A stretch of DNA of 64,000 nt from Frankiales bacterium (GTDB lineage: Bacteria > Actinomycetota > Actinomycetes > Mycobacteriales > Jatrophihabitantaceae): positions 186,001 to 250,000 of the forward strand of contig JAOPUZ010000048.1 of assembly GCA_025966315.1 (NCBI GenBank). Reading direction: 5' to 3'. The translations under genes and the position numbers were made by a program. A model generated the notes under the pieces. It did not search any database. It was given only the letters and a program-made list of their open reading frames with translations, and was not told where the DNA came from. Below, in pieces: positions 1 through 8,960 of the stretch. The number at the start of each line of letters is the position of its first letter. Position 1 is the stretch's first letter.

Positions 1-363
1 CGGGGTTACGTCGATGGCCGCCGGCCACCGCCGCAAGTCCCTAACCGCGAGCAGTGGCAGCGCGCCTCGACTCACCGCACCGGCCAGCGCCACCCGCCGT
101 TCCGCTCGATTCAACACGACCGCGGTGACGCCGGATTCAACGTCCGACGCGCACCAGGTGCCCCCGCCGAGTTGGTCGCGACCACCGATCACGCCCGGTT
201 GATCCGGCCACCAGTTGTCGGGTTCATCGAACGTGCGGCTGGCCAACTCGTCGCGCAGCGCCAAGATCTGAATCGGCACCGAGTCGCCGGGGTCGGACGA
301 GTCGCTTGGTTCGGTCGGGAGCGTCGACCGAGCGGGCGACCAGCGACAGACCACGGTGCACAT
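1..363 (-). CDS. NRDE/TANGO2-family protein, N-terminal part (cut by window edge)
   Basis: Only the first 121 codons lie in the window; the frame stays open to base 1, so the 3' part is missing. The protein begins Met-Cys-Thr-Val-Val, with Cys at position 2 as is typical of NRDE proteins, and carries GGRDQLGGGTW at about residues 60-70 followed by VTAVVLNR at 79-86. These match the start of the NRDE/TANGO2 family, whose biochemical role in bacteria is poorly known. The ATG at 361-363 is chosen because the Met-Cys start is diagnostic. It is divergent from the acyl-CoA ligase gene, with 167 bases between them. Residues 9-30 form a Ser/Pro/Asp-rich stretch that looks like a lineage-specific insertion. 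Confidence 0.72.
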   Translation of the reverse strand, partial: MCTVVCRWSPARSTLPTEPSDSSDPGDSVPIQILALRDELASRTFDEPDNWWPDQPGVIGGRDQLGGGTWCASDVESGVTAVVLNRAERRVALAGAVSRGALPLLAVRDLRRWPAAIDVTP

Positions 364-530
364 TCGTCGGACTTTACCCACCCCGCGAGTCCTATTGACG
401 CGTACCGAGACTGGGGATACGTTCGGCATCTTGACCGGCCGGACGGTCGGAGTTGCAGGACTTCGGCGCGCTGTCGACAAGACGCATACCGTGTCGCTGT
501 CCGCTGCCACCCAAGCCGTGGAGGCGCACG

Positions 531-2219
531 ATGATGACTCGCGAGCAGGCCCTAGCCGAACTCACCGGACCCGGTGGGTCGTTCGAGATCGCGACCCAGG
601 ACATCCGCGGTGTGCCGATGCGGGCCTATTCGGTTCACCCGCACACCCTGCGTGACGTCCTCGTCGACAGTCGTGACTACGGCTCGCGGGAATACCTCGT
701 GTACGACGAGGACCGATACACCTTCGAAGAGACGTTTCAGATCGTCAGCGGTCTGGCCAACGAATTGGTGTCGGCCTACGGAATCAAGCAGGGCGACCGG
801 GTGGCCGTCGCGATGCGTAACTATCCCGAATTCATTTTCTTCTTCTGGGCCATTGCCAGCATCGGTGCCATCGTCGTCCCGCTGAACGCCTGGTGGACGG
901 CCGACGAGCTGACCTACGGGATGGAAGACAGTGGCGCGGTCTTCCTGGCCGCCGACCGGGAGCGCCTCGAACGCATGCGTGATCTGCTGCCCGGATTCGG
1001 GTTGCGGGGCGTGATCTCGGTGCGCGTCGACGCCGACGTCGAGGGAGTCGAGAAGTGGGCGGACGTCCGCGCCAGGCTCTCGACCAGTGCTCAGCTGCCC
1101 GCAGTTGACATCGCCCCGGACGATGACGTCACGATCCTGTACACCTCCGGTACCACCGGACGTTCCCGCGGCGCAGTGCACACCCATCGCAATCACATCA
1201 CCAACCTGCTCAACACCAGGCTGGGCGGCGCGGTCGGCGCGCTGATGGCCGGCGTGCAGCCAGACCCGGCGGCCCCGCCTGCGGCCGGGCTCGCCACCAT
1301 GCCGATGTTCCACATCAGCCAGCTGTCCTCGATCTACATCAGCGCCGCGACCGGAACGAAGATCGTGCTGATGTACAAGTGGGATCCCGAGGTCGCGCTG
1401 GAACTGATCGAACGCGAGCGGGTGACCTCGTTCGGCGGCGTTCCGATGCAGGTCAACGGCGTGTTCAACTCGCCGGACCTGACCAAACGCGATCTGTCCA
1501 GCCTGGTCTCCATCGGGTTCGGCGCCGCGGCCGTGCCCCCGGAACGGGTGATGCGGGTGCAGTCCCTGTTCGGCGGCAAGGTCAGTACCGGCACGGGCTA
1601 CGGCATGACCGAGGCAACGTCGGCCGTCACCGTGATTGGCGGCCAGGAATACTGGGATTTCCCCAACAGCGTTGGCAAGGCCACGCCGGTCAACGAGGTG
1701 AAGATCGTCGACGACGAGGGCAACGAGGTCCCACTCGGCGAAACCGGCGAGCTCTGGGCGCGCGGGCCGAACATCGTGCACGGTTACTGGAACAAGCCTG
1801 ACGACACCGCCCGCGCCTTCTCCGACGGATGGCATCACAGCGGCGATGTGGCGCGGATGGATGAGGAAGGCAGAGTCTTTCTCGTCGACCGGATCAAGGA
1901 CGTCGTGATCCGGGCGGGCGAGAACGTCTACTGCGGCGAGGTCGAGGCTGCCCTGTACGACCACCCGGCCGTACACACCACGTCGGTTATCGGTTTGCCG
2001 CACGAGGATCTCGGTGAAGAGGTCGTCGCCGTCGTTCGACTGGTCGATGGTGCTCAGGTCAGCGCCGAGGAATTGCAAGCACACGTCGGACAAAAGCTGG
2101 CGTCGTTCAAGGTTCCGAGCACGATCCTGTTCATCGAGGACGATGTGCCGCGCACCGCGACCGGGAAGGTGCTCAAGCGGGCGCTGCGAGACCAGATGAA
2201 AGAACAGCTCGGCCGCTAG
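531..2219 (+). CDS. AMP-dependent acyl-CoA synthetase/ligase (FadD-like)
   Basis: A 562-residue member of the ANL superfamily that activates a carboxylic acid to acyl-AMP and then to acyl-CoA. The phosphate-binding loop YTSGTTGRSRG is near residue 203, GYGMTEATS near 356, and the hinge/A8 region VDRIKDVVIRAGENVYCGEVE near 455; the catalytic lysine of TGKVLKR is about residue 546. A GGAGG at 520-524 lies six bases before ATG 531; ATG 534 is an equally spaced alternative, while the longer open frame back to 453 has no coding character. The substrate cannot be read from sequence. The neighbouring crotonase and LLM oxidoreductase, convergent to it, suggest fatty-acid, sterol or aromatic acid catabolism. 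Confidence 0.9.
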   Translation: MMTREQALAELTGPGGSFEIATQDIRGVPMRAYSVHPHTLRDVLVDSRDYGSREYLVYDEDRYTFEETFQIVSGLANELVSAYGIKQGDRVAVAMRNYPEFIFFFWAIASIGAIVVPLNAWWTADELTYGMEDSGAVFLAADRERLERMRDLLPGFGLRGVISVRVDADVEGVEKWADVRARLSTSAQLPAVDIAPDDDVTILYTSGTTGRSRGAVHTHRNHITNLLNTRLGGAVGALMAGVQPDPAAPPAAGLATMPMFHISQLSSIYISAATGTKIVLMYKWDPEVALELIERERVTSFGGVPMQVNGVFNSPDLTKRDLSSLVSIGFGAAAVPPERVMRVQSLFGGKVSTGTGYGMTEATSAVTVIGGQEYWDFPNSVGKATPVNEVKIVDDEGNEVPLGETGELWARGPNIVHGYWNKPDDTARAFSDGWHHSGDVARMDEEGRVFLVDRIKDVVIRAGENVYCGEVEAALYDHPAVHTTSVIGLPHEDLGEEVVAVVRLVDGAQVSAEELQAHVGQKLASFKVPSTILFIEDDVPRTATGKVLKRALRDQMKEQLGR

Positions 2220-2226
2220 TCGGACG

Positions 2227-2258
2227 GGACGCCGCGGCCGTTAGGTACCGCGGCGTCC
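2227..2258. terminator. Hairpin terminator between convergent genes
   Basis: Perfect 11-bp arms GGACGCCGCGG (2227-2237) and CCGCGGCGTCC (2248-2258) enclose a 10-base loop, eight bases after the ligase stop codon. No T-run follows, as is usual in high-GC actinobacteria. It can serve the ligase gene and the convergent crotonase gene. Confidence 0.6.
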
Positions 2259-2286
2259 GTTCCGGTAGTCGTCCGTTCCGGTAGTC
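2255..2286. repeat. 16-bp tandem duplication
   Basis: GTCCGTTCCGGTAGTC is present twice head to tail (2255-2270, 2271-2286) just after the hairpin and before the crotonase stop codon. Confidence 0.8.
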
Positions 2287-2301
2287 GTCCGTACCGATGG
2301 G

Positions 2302-3159
2302 TTAGACGAGGCGACCTTCGCTGTCGAAGCCGTCCGGTCCGTCCACCGACAAACTGCCGTCGCCGAACAACTCCTCGCGGCGGCTCTTGTAGAACGGGAT
2401 GAGCTCGTCCGACGGCGTCTGCCGGATCTTCTTGGCCGTCGGTGACTGCAGCGCCATGGTGTCCAGCATGGCTGCGGTTTTGTGCAGCTCTTTCATGCCG
2501 GCTAGCTCGAGGCCCGTATTCACAATCCGTTTCTGTGCCGCCAGCAACTGCCAATCGATTTTGGTCAACCGTTTCATGAATCCGGTGACCTCAGCGTCGA
2601 GTTCGTCGGCCGGGAGCGCTTTGAGAATCAGGCCGATCTTGGCCGCGTCGGCGGCGGTGATGCTGTCCCCGGTGAACAGCAGCCGCTTGGCCCATTGGGG
2701 CCCGACGTGAAAAAGCCACATCGGCACCGCGGGTGTTCCCATGTCGCGCACCGGCGGGTAGCCGAATCTCGCGTCGTCGGCGGCGTAGACGATGTCACAC
2801 ATGAACACGAGTTCGGTGCCGCCGGCCAGGCACCGTCCATGCACCTTGGCGACCACCGGTTTCTGCAGGTCGGGAATGAGTCGCATGACGCGCCGGCCAC
2901 GGGTGATCCGGGCGACGGTCGCGGCCGGGTCGTCCTCGTTGACCGATTCGACGCGGATGTCGTGCAGGTCGAAGCCGGCCGAGAAATCGATGCCATTCGC
3001 CGATATCAACATGGCGTGCACGTCGGGGTCGCGATCGGCCTCGAGCAGGCAGGTTTCCAATTCCGCCATCAATGCCTGCGACAGCGCGTTGCGCTTTTGC
3101 GGGCGGTCGAGCGCGAATTCGACCCAGCCGTCGTGTTTCTTGGTCTCGATATCGGTCAT
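2302..3159 (-). CDS. Enoyl-CoA hydratase/isomerase (crotonase) family protein
   Basis: A 285-residue crotonase-fold protein, the usual length for the family. The N-terminal block VEFALDRPQKRNALS (about 13-27), the oxyanion-hole segment SAGFDLHDI (about 60) and KVHGRCLAGGTELVFMCD (about 104-121) are all recognisable. These enzymes act on acyl-CoA thioesters by hydration, isomerisation or hydrolysis; the specific reaction is not evident. Its ATG overlaps the stop of the upstream LLM oxidoreductase by four bases (ATGA), so the two are probably translated from one mRNA and act in one catabolic route with the nearby acyl-CoA ligase. Confidence 0.9.
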   Translation of the reverse strand: MTDIETKKHDGWVEFALDRPQKRNALSQALMAELETCLLEADRDPDVHAMLISANGIDFSAGFDLHDIRVESVNEDDPAATVARITRGRRVMRLIPDLQKPVVAKVHGRCLAGGTELVFMCDIVYAADDARFGYPPVRDMGTPAVPMWLFHVGPQWAKRLLFTGDSITAADAAKIGLILKALPADELDAEVTGFMKRLTKIDWQLLAAQKRIVNTGLELAGMKELHKTAAMLDTMALQSPTAKKIRQTPSDELIPFYKSRREELFGDGSLSVDGPDGFDSEGRLV

Positions 3160-4121
3160 GCGTTTGCACCCACCTGCGGCAGAATATCGCTGGCGATGAG
3201 CTCGATCTGGTCCAGATCATCGAAGTCCATCAGCTGGAGGTAGAACGTAGTCACGCCGATCTCGGTGTACCGGCCGATCTTGTCGACGATCTCGGCCGGT
3301 GTCCCACCGAAGGCGTTCTTACGCAGGCTCTCGGCCCTGGCCAACTGCGCATCCGCTCGACGCTGGATGTCGGCATCGGTACGTCCGACGCAGCCGGTCT
3401 GCTCGACCGAGTACGTCATGGACTCCGGCGCCCGACCGGCCGCTTCGACGGCGGCCCGAATTCCGGAGAACACCGCTTGGGAGTCTTCGACGGTTTTGAA
3501 CGCCACGTTGTATTCACTGGCGAAACGCGCTGCCAGCGCGGCCGAGCGACGTTTGCCCTGGCCGCCCATGATGATCGCCGGGCGGGTCGCCTGCACCGGC
3601 TTGGGAAGCGCGGGCGAATCGACGATCTGGTAGTACTCCCCGGAAAAGTTGTAATTCTCACCGAGCGGGGTCGTCCAGAATCCGTCGATGATTTCGATCT
3701 GCTCGGCGAACCGGTCGAATCGCTCCGGCAACTCTGGGTACGGCATGCCGTAGGCCGCGTGCTCGGCTTCGTACCAGCCGGCGCCGAAGCCCAGCTCCGC
3801 GCGCCCGCCGCTCATCTGGTCGACCTGGGCGACCATCAACGCGAGCTGACCGGGGTGCCGGAAGGTGGCCGGCGTAAGCATCGTGCCGAGCCGAACACGT
3901 TTGGTTTCGCGAGCCAGCGCGCCCAAGGTCAACCAGGCATCGCTGGTGCCGATCAAAGCCTGGTCGCTGGGCTTGCCGATGCGCAGGTAATGATCGGATC
4001 GAAAGAATGCGTCGAATCCAGAATCGTCGACGGCTTGCGCCATACGGACGATCTGGTCGTAGGTCGCGCCCTGCTGAGGCTCGCACGACACCCGGATTTT
4101 TATCGGAGAACTGCCCGTCAT
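3156..4121 (-). CDS. LLM-class F420-dependent oxidoreductase (luciferase-like)
   Basis: A 321-residue TIM-barrel protein of the luciferase-like monooxygenase class. Visible family features are the N-terminal strand IKIRVSCEPQQGATYDQI, FRSDHYLR near residue 40, the block LGTMLTPATFRHPGQLA near 80, and GRAELGFGAGWYEAEH near 105. Close relatives use reduced F420 rather than FMNH2, in keeping with the F420 biosynthesis genes elsewhere in this window. It is first in a two-gene unit with the downstream crotonase (ATGA overlap). The substrate is unknown. Confidence 0.88.
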   Translation of the reverse strand: MTGSSPIKIRVSCEPQQGATYDQIVRMAQAVDDSGFDAFFRSDHYLRIGKPSDQALIGTSDAWLTLGALARETKRVRLGTMLTPATFRHPGQLALMVAQVDQMSGGRAELGFGAGWYEAEHAAYGMPYPELPERFDRFAEQIEIIDGFWTTPLGENYNFSGEYYQIVDSPALPKPVQATRPAIIMGGQGKRRSAALAARFASEYNVAFKTVEDSQAVFSGIRAAVEAAGRAPESMTYSVEQTGCVGRTDADIQRRADAQLARAESLRKNAFGGTPAEIVDKIGRYTEIGVTTFYLQLMDFDDLDQIELIASDILPQVGANA

Positions 4122-4317
4122 CTGATCCCTGTCTTTCGCTGCGGTGCCGTTGAGTGAAGCTCAGACGGCAAGATGTTCAACTGGTCGACTCGGCGGCAAC
4201 ATTGCTGGACGCCCGCGATTAATCGTCGCGTCCCTCGCGTACATACTGGCCGCAATTCAGCGTCCTGAACACGTCGGATGTCTCACTAATCTGCGGCACT
4301 TCAAGCGGAACTCATTG

Positions 4318-4347
4318 TTGACGCCTGGATCCGCGGCCGTGTAGCTA
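4318..4347 (+). promoter_or_regulatory. Possible sigma-70-type promoter for the esterase gene
   Basis: TTGACG (4318-4323) and TAGCTA (4342-4347) are separated by 18 bases. If it is used, transcription would start near 4353, downstream of ATG 4347, and translation would then begin at the in-frame GTG 4356 as a leaderless message. This is a pattern match only. Confidence 0.3.
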
Positions 4348-5327
4348 TGAACGTTGTGACTCATCCTCCGTTCGATCCCGAGCTGAACGCCGCGCTGCTG
4401 GCCATGGCTGACGCGGGACAGCGACCCAAACCGTTGACCGCGGAGCTCATCGTGCCCAACCGGGAGGCCGGGACAGGGCTCAGTCCGAGCGACGATCAGT
4501 TGCGACGGGGCGGCAAGATCTCGTTCGAGGAGCGTTCGGCGCCCGGGCCGGCCGGTGCACCGGACCTGCCGTTGCTGATCTGCCGACCGACGGACCCAAC
4601 TGCCGCGAGCGACGCGGGCATCTATTACGTCCACGGCGGCGGCATGGTCGGCGGCGACAACCGAACTGCTATCGATGTGGTGCTGGACTGGGTCGAGGCA
4701 TTCGGCGTCACCGTCATCTCAGTGGGCTACCGGCTGGCTCCAGAACACCCGTATCCGGCGCCGGTCCAGGACTGTTACGCCGGCCTGGAATGGGTTGCGG
4801 GCAACGCCGCCGAATTGGGGGTGAACGCCGAGCGGATCATCATCTCCGGCGGCAGCGCCGGTGGCGGCCTGGCTGCTGCCGTGGCTTTGATGGCTCGCGA
4901 CCGGAACGGTCCCACGCTGTTGGGACAAGTACTGATCTGCCCGATGCTCGATGATCGCAACGAGACACCGTCAAGCCACGAACTCGACGACGAAGGCGTC
5001 TGGGATCGCACGTCGAACGTGACCGGCTGGACGGCATTCCTCGGCGACCAGCACGGTGCCCTCGACGTATCGCCGTACGCGGCACCGGCGCGGTCCACCA
5101 GCTTGGCTGGGCTGCCCCCGACGTTCATCGACGTGGGCTCGGTGGAAACCTTTCGCGACGAAGACATCGACTACGCCGTGCGCATCTGGCGCGAGGGCGG
5201 CGACTGCGAGCTGCACGTCTGGCCCGGCGGCTTTCATGGCTTCGACATGTTCCTGCCGGAAGCGGAGTTGTCCAGGAAGGCCCGCGCGGTGCGGCAGGAC
5301 TGGGTGCGACGCCTGCTCGAGCGCTAG
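4347..5327 (+). CDS. Alpha/beta hydrolase, HSL-type esterase/lipase
   Basis: A 326-residue alpha/beta hydrolase of the hormone-sensitive-lipase group. YYVHGGGMVGGD (about 93-104) is the oxyanion-hole HGGG motif and SGGSAGGGLAA (about 168-178) carries the nucleophile serine in GxSxG form. The C-terminal GGFHGFDMF supplies the catalytic histidine, and an acidic residue around DVGSVETFRDE may complete the triad. It is expected to hydrolyse short or medium acyl esters. No signal peptide is present, so it is probably cytoplasmic. It is divergent from the LLM/crotonase pair. ATG 4347 has no clear ribosome binding site, and GTG 4356 is an alternative start. Confidence 0.85.
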   Translation: MNVVTHPPFDPELNAALLAMADAGQRPKPLTAELIVPNREAGTGLSPSDDQLRRGGKISFEERSAPGPAGAPDLPLLICRPTDPTAASDAGIYYVHGGGMVGGDNRTAIDVVLDWVEAFGVTVISVGYRLAPEHPYPAPVQDCYAGLEWVAGNAAELGVNAERIIISGGSAGGGLAAAVALMARDRNGPTLLGQVLICPMLDDRNETPSSHELDDEGVWDRTSNVTGWTAFLGDQHGALDVSPYAAPARSTSLAGLPPTFIDVGSVETFRDEDIDYAVRIWREGGDCELHVWPGGFHGFDMFLPEAELSRKARAVRQDWVRRLLER

Positions 5328-5368
5328 CTTCAGCGTCGCCGCCAGCCGCCGGGCTCTCGCGAATCAGC

Positions 5369-5950
5369 TCAACCCCGGTTGCTGCGAACAAAGCCGCCGA
5401 TTGCGGTGATCATCCGCCCGGTCCACGCCGGGCTGACCAGCACGGCGATCAAGAAGAGCGCAACCAGTCCGTAGACCACGATCGACACCGCCTGCGCAAT
5501 AAACGCCAACAGCGCGATGATGATCACGGCGAGGTAGGTCAAGCCGGTATTCTGCAGCGCGCTGACTCCGGCGGCCGGGATCCATCGGCTCCAGCGGGGC
5601 GCGTCAGCGGGCTGACCGTTCATCGAGTGTTGCAGGCCTATCTCACCACCGACCCGGAGGTAGTCGATGAGCCCGACTGCCACGCACGCCAGCACTATCG
5701 ATGCGAGCACCAGCAGCAGCACGAGGCGAGCCACCGAGCCCTCATTGTCGGAGAACGCCTCGACCACCGGGAACAGCCACACAGCGCTCGCGCCAACAGG
5801 GCGAACGAGCCGGCGCCAGGTCGGCCACGTCGATCGCCACTGATCAAGCAAGGCTGAATCGGTGAAACTGCGCCGCTCGAACAGCCATATTCCCCGCAAC
5901 CGTGACCGATTCAATGCTGCTCGTTCCCCATCGCGCCAGTATGCGGCCAA
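5369..5950 (-). CDS. Small multi-pass membrane protein of unknown function
   Basis: A predicted protein of up to 193 residues with an Arg-rich N-terminal part and about four hydrophobic segments (near 55-65, 75-97, 130-152 and 158-175). No family motif was recognised. The start is uncertain: the longest frame opens with TTG at 5950 and has no obvious ribosome binding site. It lies 45 bases downstream of comEA on the same strand, in the place where comEC stands in many actinobacteria, but it is far too short to be ComEC and has no ComEC motif. It is convergent with the esterase gene. Confidence 0.55.
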   Translation of the reverse strand: MAAYWRDGERAALNRSRLRGIWLFERRSFTDSALLDQWRSTWPTWRRLVRPVGASAVWLFPVVEAFSDNEGSVARLVLLLVLASIVLACVAVGLIDYLRVGGEIGLQHSMNGQPADAPRWSRWIPAAGVSALQNTGLTYLAVIIIALLAFIAQAVSIVVYGLVALFLIAVLVSPAWTGRMITAIGGFVRSNRG

Positions 5951-5995
5951 CGACGCGCGTTGGTGGCGGATTCACCGACTCGAGGTGGACGTCGA

Positions 5996-6961
5996 TCAAG
6001 ACGCGGTCACCAATCCCTTCAGATCGGCAAATTTTGCGTCGCCGATCCCTGATACCGATTGCAGCTGGTCGACGGAAGCGAATCGTCCGTGGGCAGCTCG
6101 CCATTCCGTGATGCGCTGAGCCAGCACTGGCCCTACGCCGGGCAACGCATCCAGCTGAGCCTCGGTTGCCGTATTCAAATCAACCAGGTCGGACCCGGCC
6201 GAAACGCCGCTGCCGTCACCGGCGCCGCCAGTCGAGTCACCAGTCCCCGATCCAGCCCCGCCCGCAGCCGGGGCCGAGCCAGCTGCACCGGCGCCGGCTA
6301 CGCCGATGGCAATCTGTTCACCGTCGGCCAGCTTTCGGGCGAGATTCACGCGCGTGAGGTCCACCCCGACCACCGCCCCGCCGGCCGCTCGGAGGGCGTC
6401 ATCGACGCGCGCTCCCCCAGCCAGGCGGTACACGCCTGGGTGCCGAACTTTCCCGACGATGTCCACCACGATCTGCGGCCCAACCGGCGCCGACCCGGAC
6501 GGCTGCGGAGCCCGCGATCCGGATGAGCCGGCCACCGGCGACATCAGCGATCCGCCAGTCTGCGAACTGGCCGCTGCGCTGTCACCAAGTTGTCCCGCCA
6601 TACTTCCGATCGCGGCGGGCGATTGAGTCGGCATCGTGGCCTCGTTCGTCGCCGAGAATTCGCGCGGCTGACCGGCAAGCACCCAAGCCCCCGCCCCGAC
6701 GGCAACGACCAGCGCAACCACGGCCATCAAGATGACCTGCCGCCGACCGGGATTCCATCGGACGCGCGACGTCGTCCCGTCGCTATCAACGGCCGCAGAC
6801 CACCATTCACTCAGCGCCCCGCATAACGCGGACGACGCACGCCCGATCGGCCCTCGGCGTTCTGCTCCCCGTTCCACCCGATCGACGCTAAGCGAGCAAC
6901 CGCTAGGCCACCGGGCGAAGCAGATTCTGTGGATGAACGTTCGCCGCTGTGGACGGTGCAA
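5996..6961 (-). CDS. comEA: ComEA-like DNA-binding competence protein (SLBB + helix-hairpin-helix)
   Basis: The frame gives up to 321 residues. A single hydrophobic anchor (VILMAVVALVVAVGAGAWVL) is followed by a low-complexity Ser/Gly/Ala linker, an SLBB-type domain (VDIVGKVRHPGVYRLAGG... through GEQIAIG), a second Gly/Ser-rich linker and a C-terminal double helix-hairpin-helix with DLNTATEAQLDALPGVGPVLAQ and GRFASVDQLQSVSGIGDAK. This is the domain order of ComEA, the surface receptor for incoming DNA. The N-terminus is uncertain; the residues before the membrane anchor look non-conserved, and GTG 6877 is an alternative start. The usual partner comEC is absent downstream. Confidence 0.85.
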   Translation of the reverse strand: MHRPQRRTFIHRICFARWPSGCSLSVDRVERGAERRGPIGRASSALCGALSEWWSAAVDSDGTTSRVRWNPGRRQVILMAVVALVVAVGAGAWVLAGQPREFSATNEATMPTQSPAAIGSMAGQLGDSAAASSQTGGSLMSPVAGSSGSRAPQPSGSAPVGPQIVVDIVGKVRHPGVYRLAGGARVDDALRAAGGAVVGVDLTRVNLARKLADGEQIAIGVAGAGAAGSAPAAGGAGSGTGDSTGGAGDGSGVSAGSDLVDLNTATEAQLDALPGVGPVLAQRITEWRAAHGRFASVDQLQSVSGIGDAKFADLKGLVTAS

Positions 6962-7292
6962 ATCGCACCGGCCGAGTTGTGGCCCCGGAGTCAGCTGGCA
7001 TGGGGAACGACGACAACAGGGTCTTCGCTACGGACGAGAACCTGGAGGCCGGATCCCGCCGAGGCGGACCGGCCTTGTTGCTTTCTTGACCCGTTGCTCG
7101 CCATAGCGACCGACGCACCGACCAAGCGACTCCGTCTGGCTGCCACAGCAGCGGCTCCGCGACATCGGTCGCATGGGTGCCGGGTGTGGACCGGTCAATC
7201 AACCCGTCCCGGCGTAGCTGTCACGCGGTCCGATCACCGGTTCGGCGCGGGCTGGCTGGGCCTGTCGTCAGCGGGTGGAAGACTGAACACCT
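6962..7292. other. Divergent intergenic region
   Basis: 331 bases between comEA and the membrane-protein gene at 7293. Short open frames on both strands lack ribosome binding sites and coding character. No clear promoter pair, hairpin or operator was found; promoters for both flanking genes must lie here. Confidence 0.5.
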
Positions 7293-8960
7293 ATGCCCGC
7301 CGAAACCCGCGCCGTGAGCGCCGCCAGCGCCGTCGCGCCGGTGGCCTCCGGGGTCGACACGGGTCGGCGGGGGCCGTTCGACTTCGGTCGGCGGCTTTGG
7401 GATTCCAGCTACCGACCGGCCCTGATCGCCACCGGAGTCGCCGCGCTGCTCGCGTGGGGTTTTCTGCTGCTGCCACCGATGAACACCGACATGGCCGCCC
7501 AGTTGGCGCGGGCCGACTTCGCCCGCCATTACCCGGTCTCGATCATTGATTTCCGCTGGTACGGCGGCACCGTCGTCTACGGCTACACATTGTGGGCCGC
7601 GGCGGCAATGGCCGCGGTCGGCACCAAGGTTGCCGGCGCGATTGCCGCGGTCATCGGCACCTGGTACACGACGCGTTTACTTCAACGACTCAAACCGGTC
7701 CGCGCGGTATTCGGCGGCATCGCCGCCGCTATCACCCAGGTCGCCAACGTGACCGAGGGTCGGGTGACGTTCGCTTTGGGTTTGGCCTGTGGGCTGATCG
7801 CGGTCACGCTGTTCACCACGACCCGTATGCCGCGGTGGGCCGGGATCGCGCTCGCCGCCCTTTTCAGCCTGCTGTGCGGCGGCGCCAGTCCGGTTGCGGC
7901 CCTGCTGCTCTGGGTTGCCGGCGGGGTGGCCTTGCTGATGCGGCGCCCCGGCGCCGCGGCGACCCTGATCTTGCCGTCCGCACTGACCGTGGGCATCACG
8001 TCGGTCATCTTCGGCGACGGTGGCCAGCAGCCGTTCTCGTTCCTGGACTGCCTCAAGTCGGTGGTGGCGCTTGTCATCGTCCTGATCACGGTGCCGCGCC
8101 GCTGCCGGGCGATTCGGCTCGGCGCCGCGCTGGGCATCGTGATGGTGCTGGCCGCGTTCCTGTTGGCCACGCCGGTCGGGTCGAACGCCAACCGGCTGAG
8201 CATGCTGTTCGCGCTGCCGGTGGTGGCCACGTTCATCCAGTGGCGCAGTCGTTGGCTCACCGCGCTGGCTCTGATCGGTGTGCTCGCGGTCCAGCTTCCG
8301 CTGAATACCGGCGATGTGGCCAGCCTCGGCAAGGCCAGCGGGTACAGCGGCTATTACAACCCGGTGATCCAGGCGATCCGCGCGCAACCATTGCTCACCG
8401 GACGGGTCGAAGTGCCGGATCTTGAGGGCCACTGGGACGCGGTCTATCTCGCGCGCGGTGTCCCGCTGGCGCGCGGCTGGCTGCGGCAGACCGACGTCCG
8501 GCTCAACGACGACGTTTTCTACCGGCAGCTGCCCAACATCAACAGCTACCGGACGTTCCTCAACGCCAATGCGGTCGAATACGTCGCCGTGCCGGACGCC
8601 AAACTGACCAAGTTCGGCAAGCCGGAGTACGAACTGATCAAGTCCGGCCTGCCCTATCTGAGCCCGATCTGGCGTAACCAGCACTGGACGCTGTACAAGG
8701 TCATCGGCTTCAACTCCTTGGTCGACCACCCGTCGACCGTACGAAGCATGACGCCGAACGCCATCGTCCTCGCGGTCCCGAAGCAGACGTCAGTATTGGT
8801 CCGCCTGCGCTGGCATCCGTGGCTGGGGATGGAAAGCACCGACAAGGGTTCCTGCATCGGGCAGGACGGCCTATACGTCCGACTGCACACCCGGCTCGGC
8901 GGCAGCTACACCTTGAATTCGAAGGTCCCGATCGGCACCGGGCACTGCCCGAAGACCTAG
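7293..8960 (+). CDS. Large integral membrane protein, unknown function (glycosyltransferase-C-like architecture)
   Basis: A 555-residue protein with a cytoplasmic N-terminal tail, about 10-12 hydrophobic helices between residues 45 and 350, and an extracytoplasmic C-terminal domain of about 200 residues. The tail domain contains VEVPDLEGHWDAVYLARGVPL and VEYVAVPD segments, a layout shared with polytopic GT-C or YfhO-like proteins. This is an architectural resemblance, not an identified family motif. The ATG at 7293 follows a GC-rich leader without a strong ribosome binding site. It is monocistronic, divergent from comEA. Confidence 0.7.
   Translation: MPAETRAVSAASAVAPVASGVDTGRRGPFDFGRRLWDSSYRPALIATGVAALLAWGFLLLPPMNTDMAAQLARADFARHYPVSIIDFRWYGGTVVYGYTLWAAAAMAAVGTKVAGAIAAVIGTWYTTRLLQRLKPVRAVFGGIAAAITQVANVTEGRVTFALGLACGLIAVTLFTTTRMPRWAGIALAALFSLLCGGASPVAALLLWVAGGVALLMRRPGAAATLILPSALTVGITSVIFGDGGQQPFSFLDCLKSVVALVIVLITVPRRCRAIRLGAALGIVMVLAAFLLATPVGSNANRLSMLFALPVVATFIQWRSRWLTALALIGVLAVQLPLNTGDVASLGKASGYSGYYNPVIQAIRAQPLLTGRVEVPDLEGHWDAVYLARGVPLARGWLRQTDVRLNDDVFYRQLPNINSYRTFLNANAVEYVAVPDAKLTKFGKPEYELIKSGLPYLSPIWRNQHWTLYKVIGFNSLVDHPSTVRSMTPNAIVLAVPKQTSVLVRLRWHPWLGMESTDKGSCIGQDGLYVRLHTRLGGSYTLNSKVPIGTGHCPKT

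Noticed and set aside
552-2093. 513-codon open frame antisense to the acyl-CoA ligase
   Set aside because: It mirrors a well-supported gene on the other strand, has no ribosome binding site or recognisable domain, and its composition is that of the complementary frame in GC-rich DNA.
7592-8425. 277-codon frame inside the membrane-protein gene
   Set aside because: Wrong frame of a continuous hydrophobic coding region; its Arg/Gly-rich product has no membrane or domain pattern.
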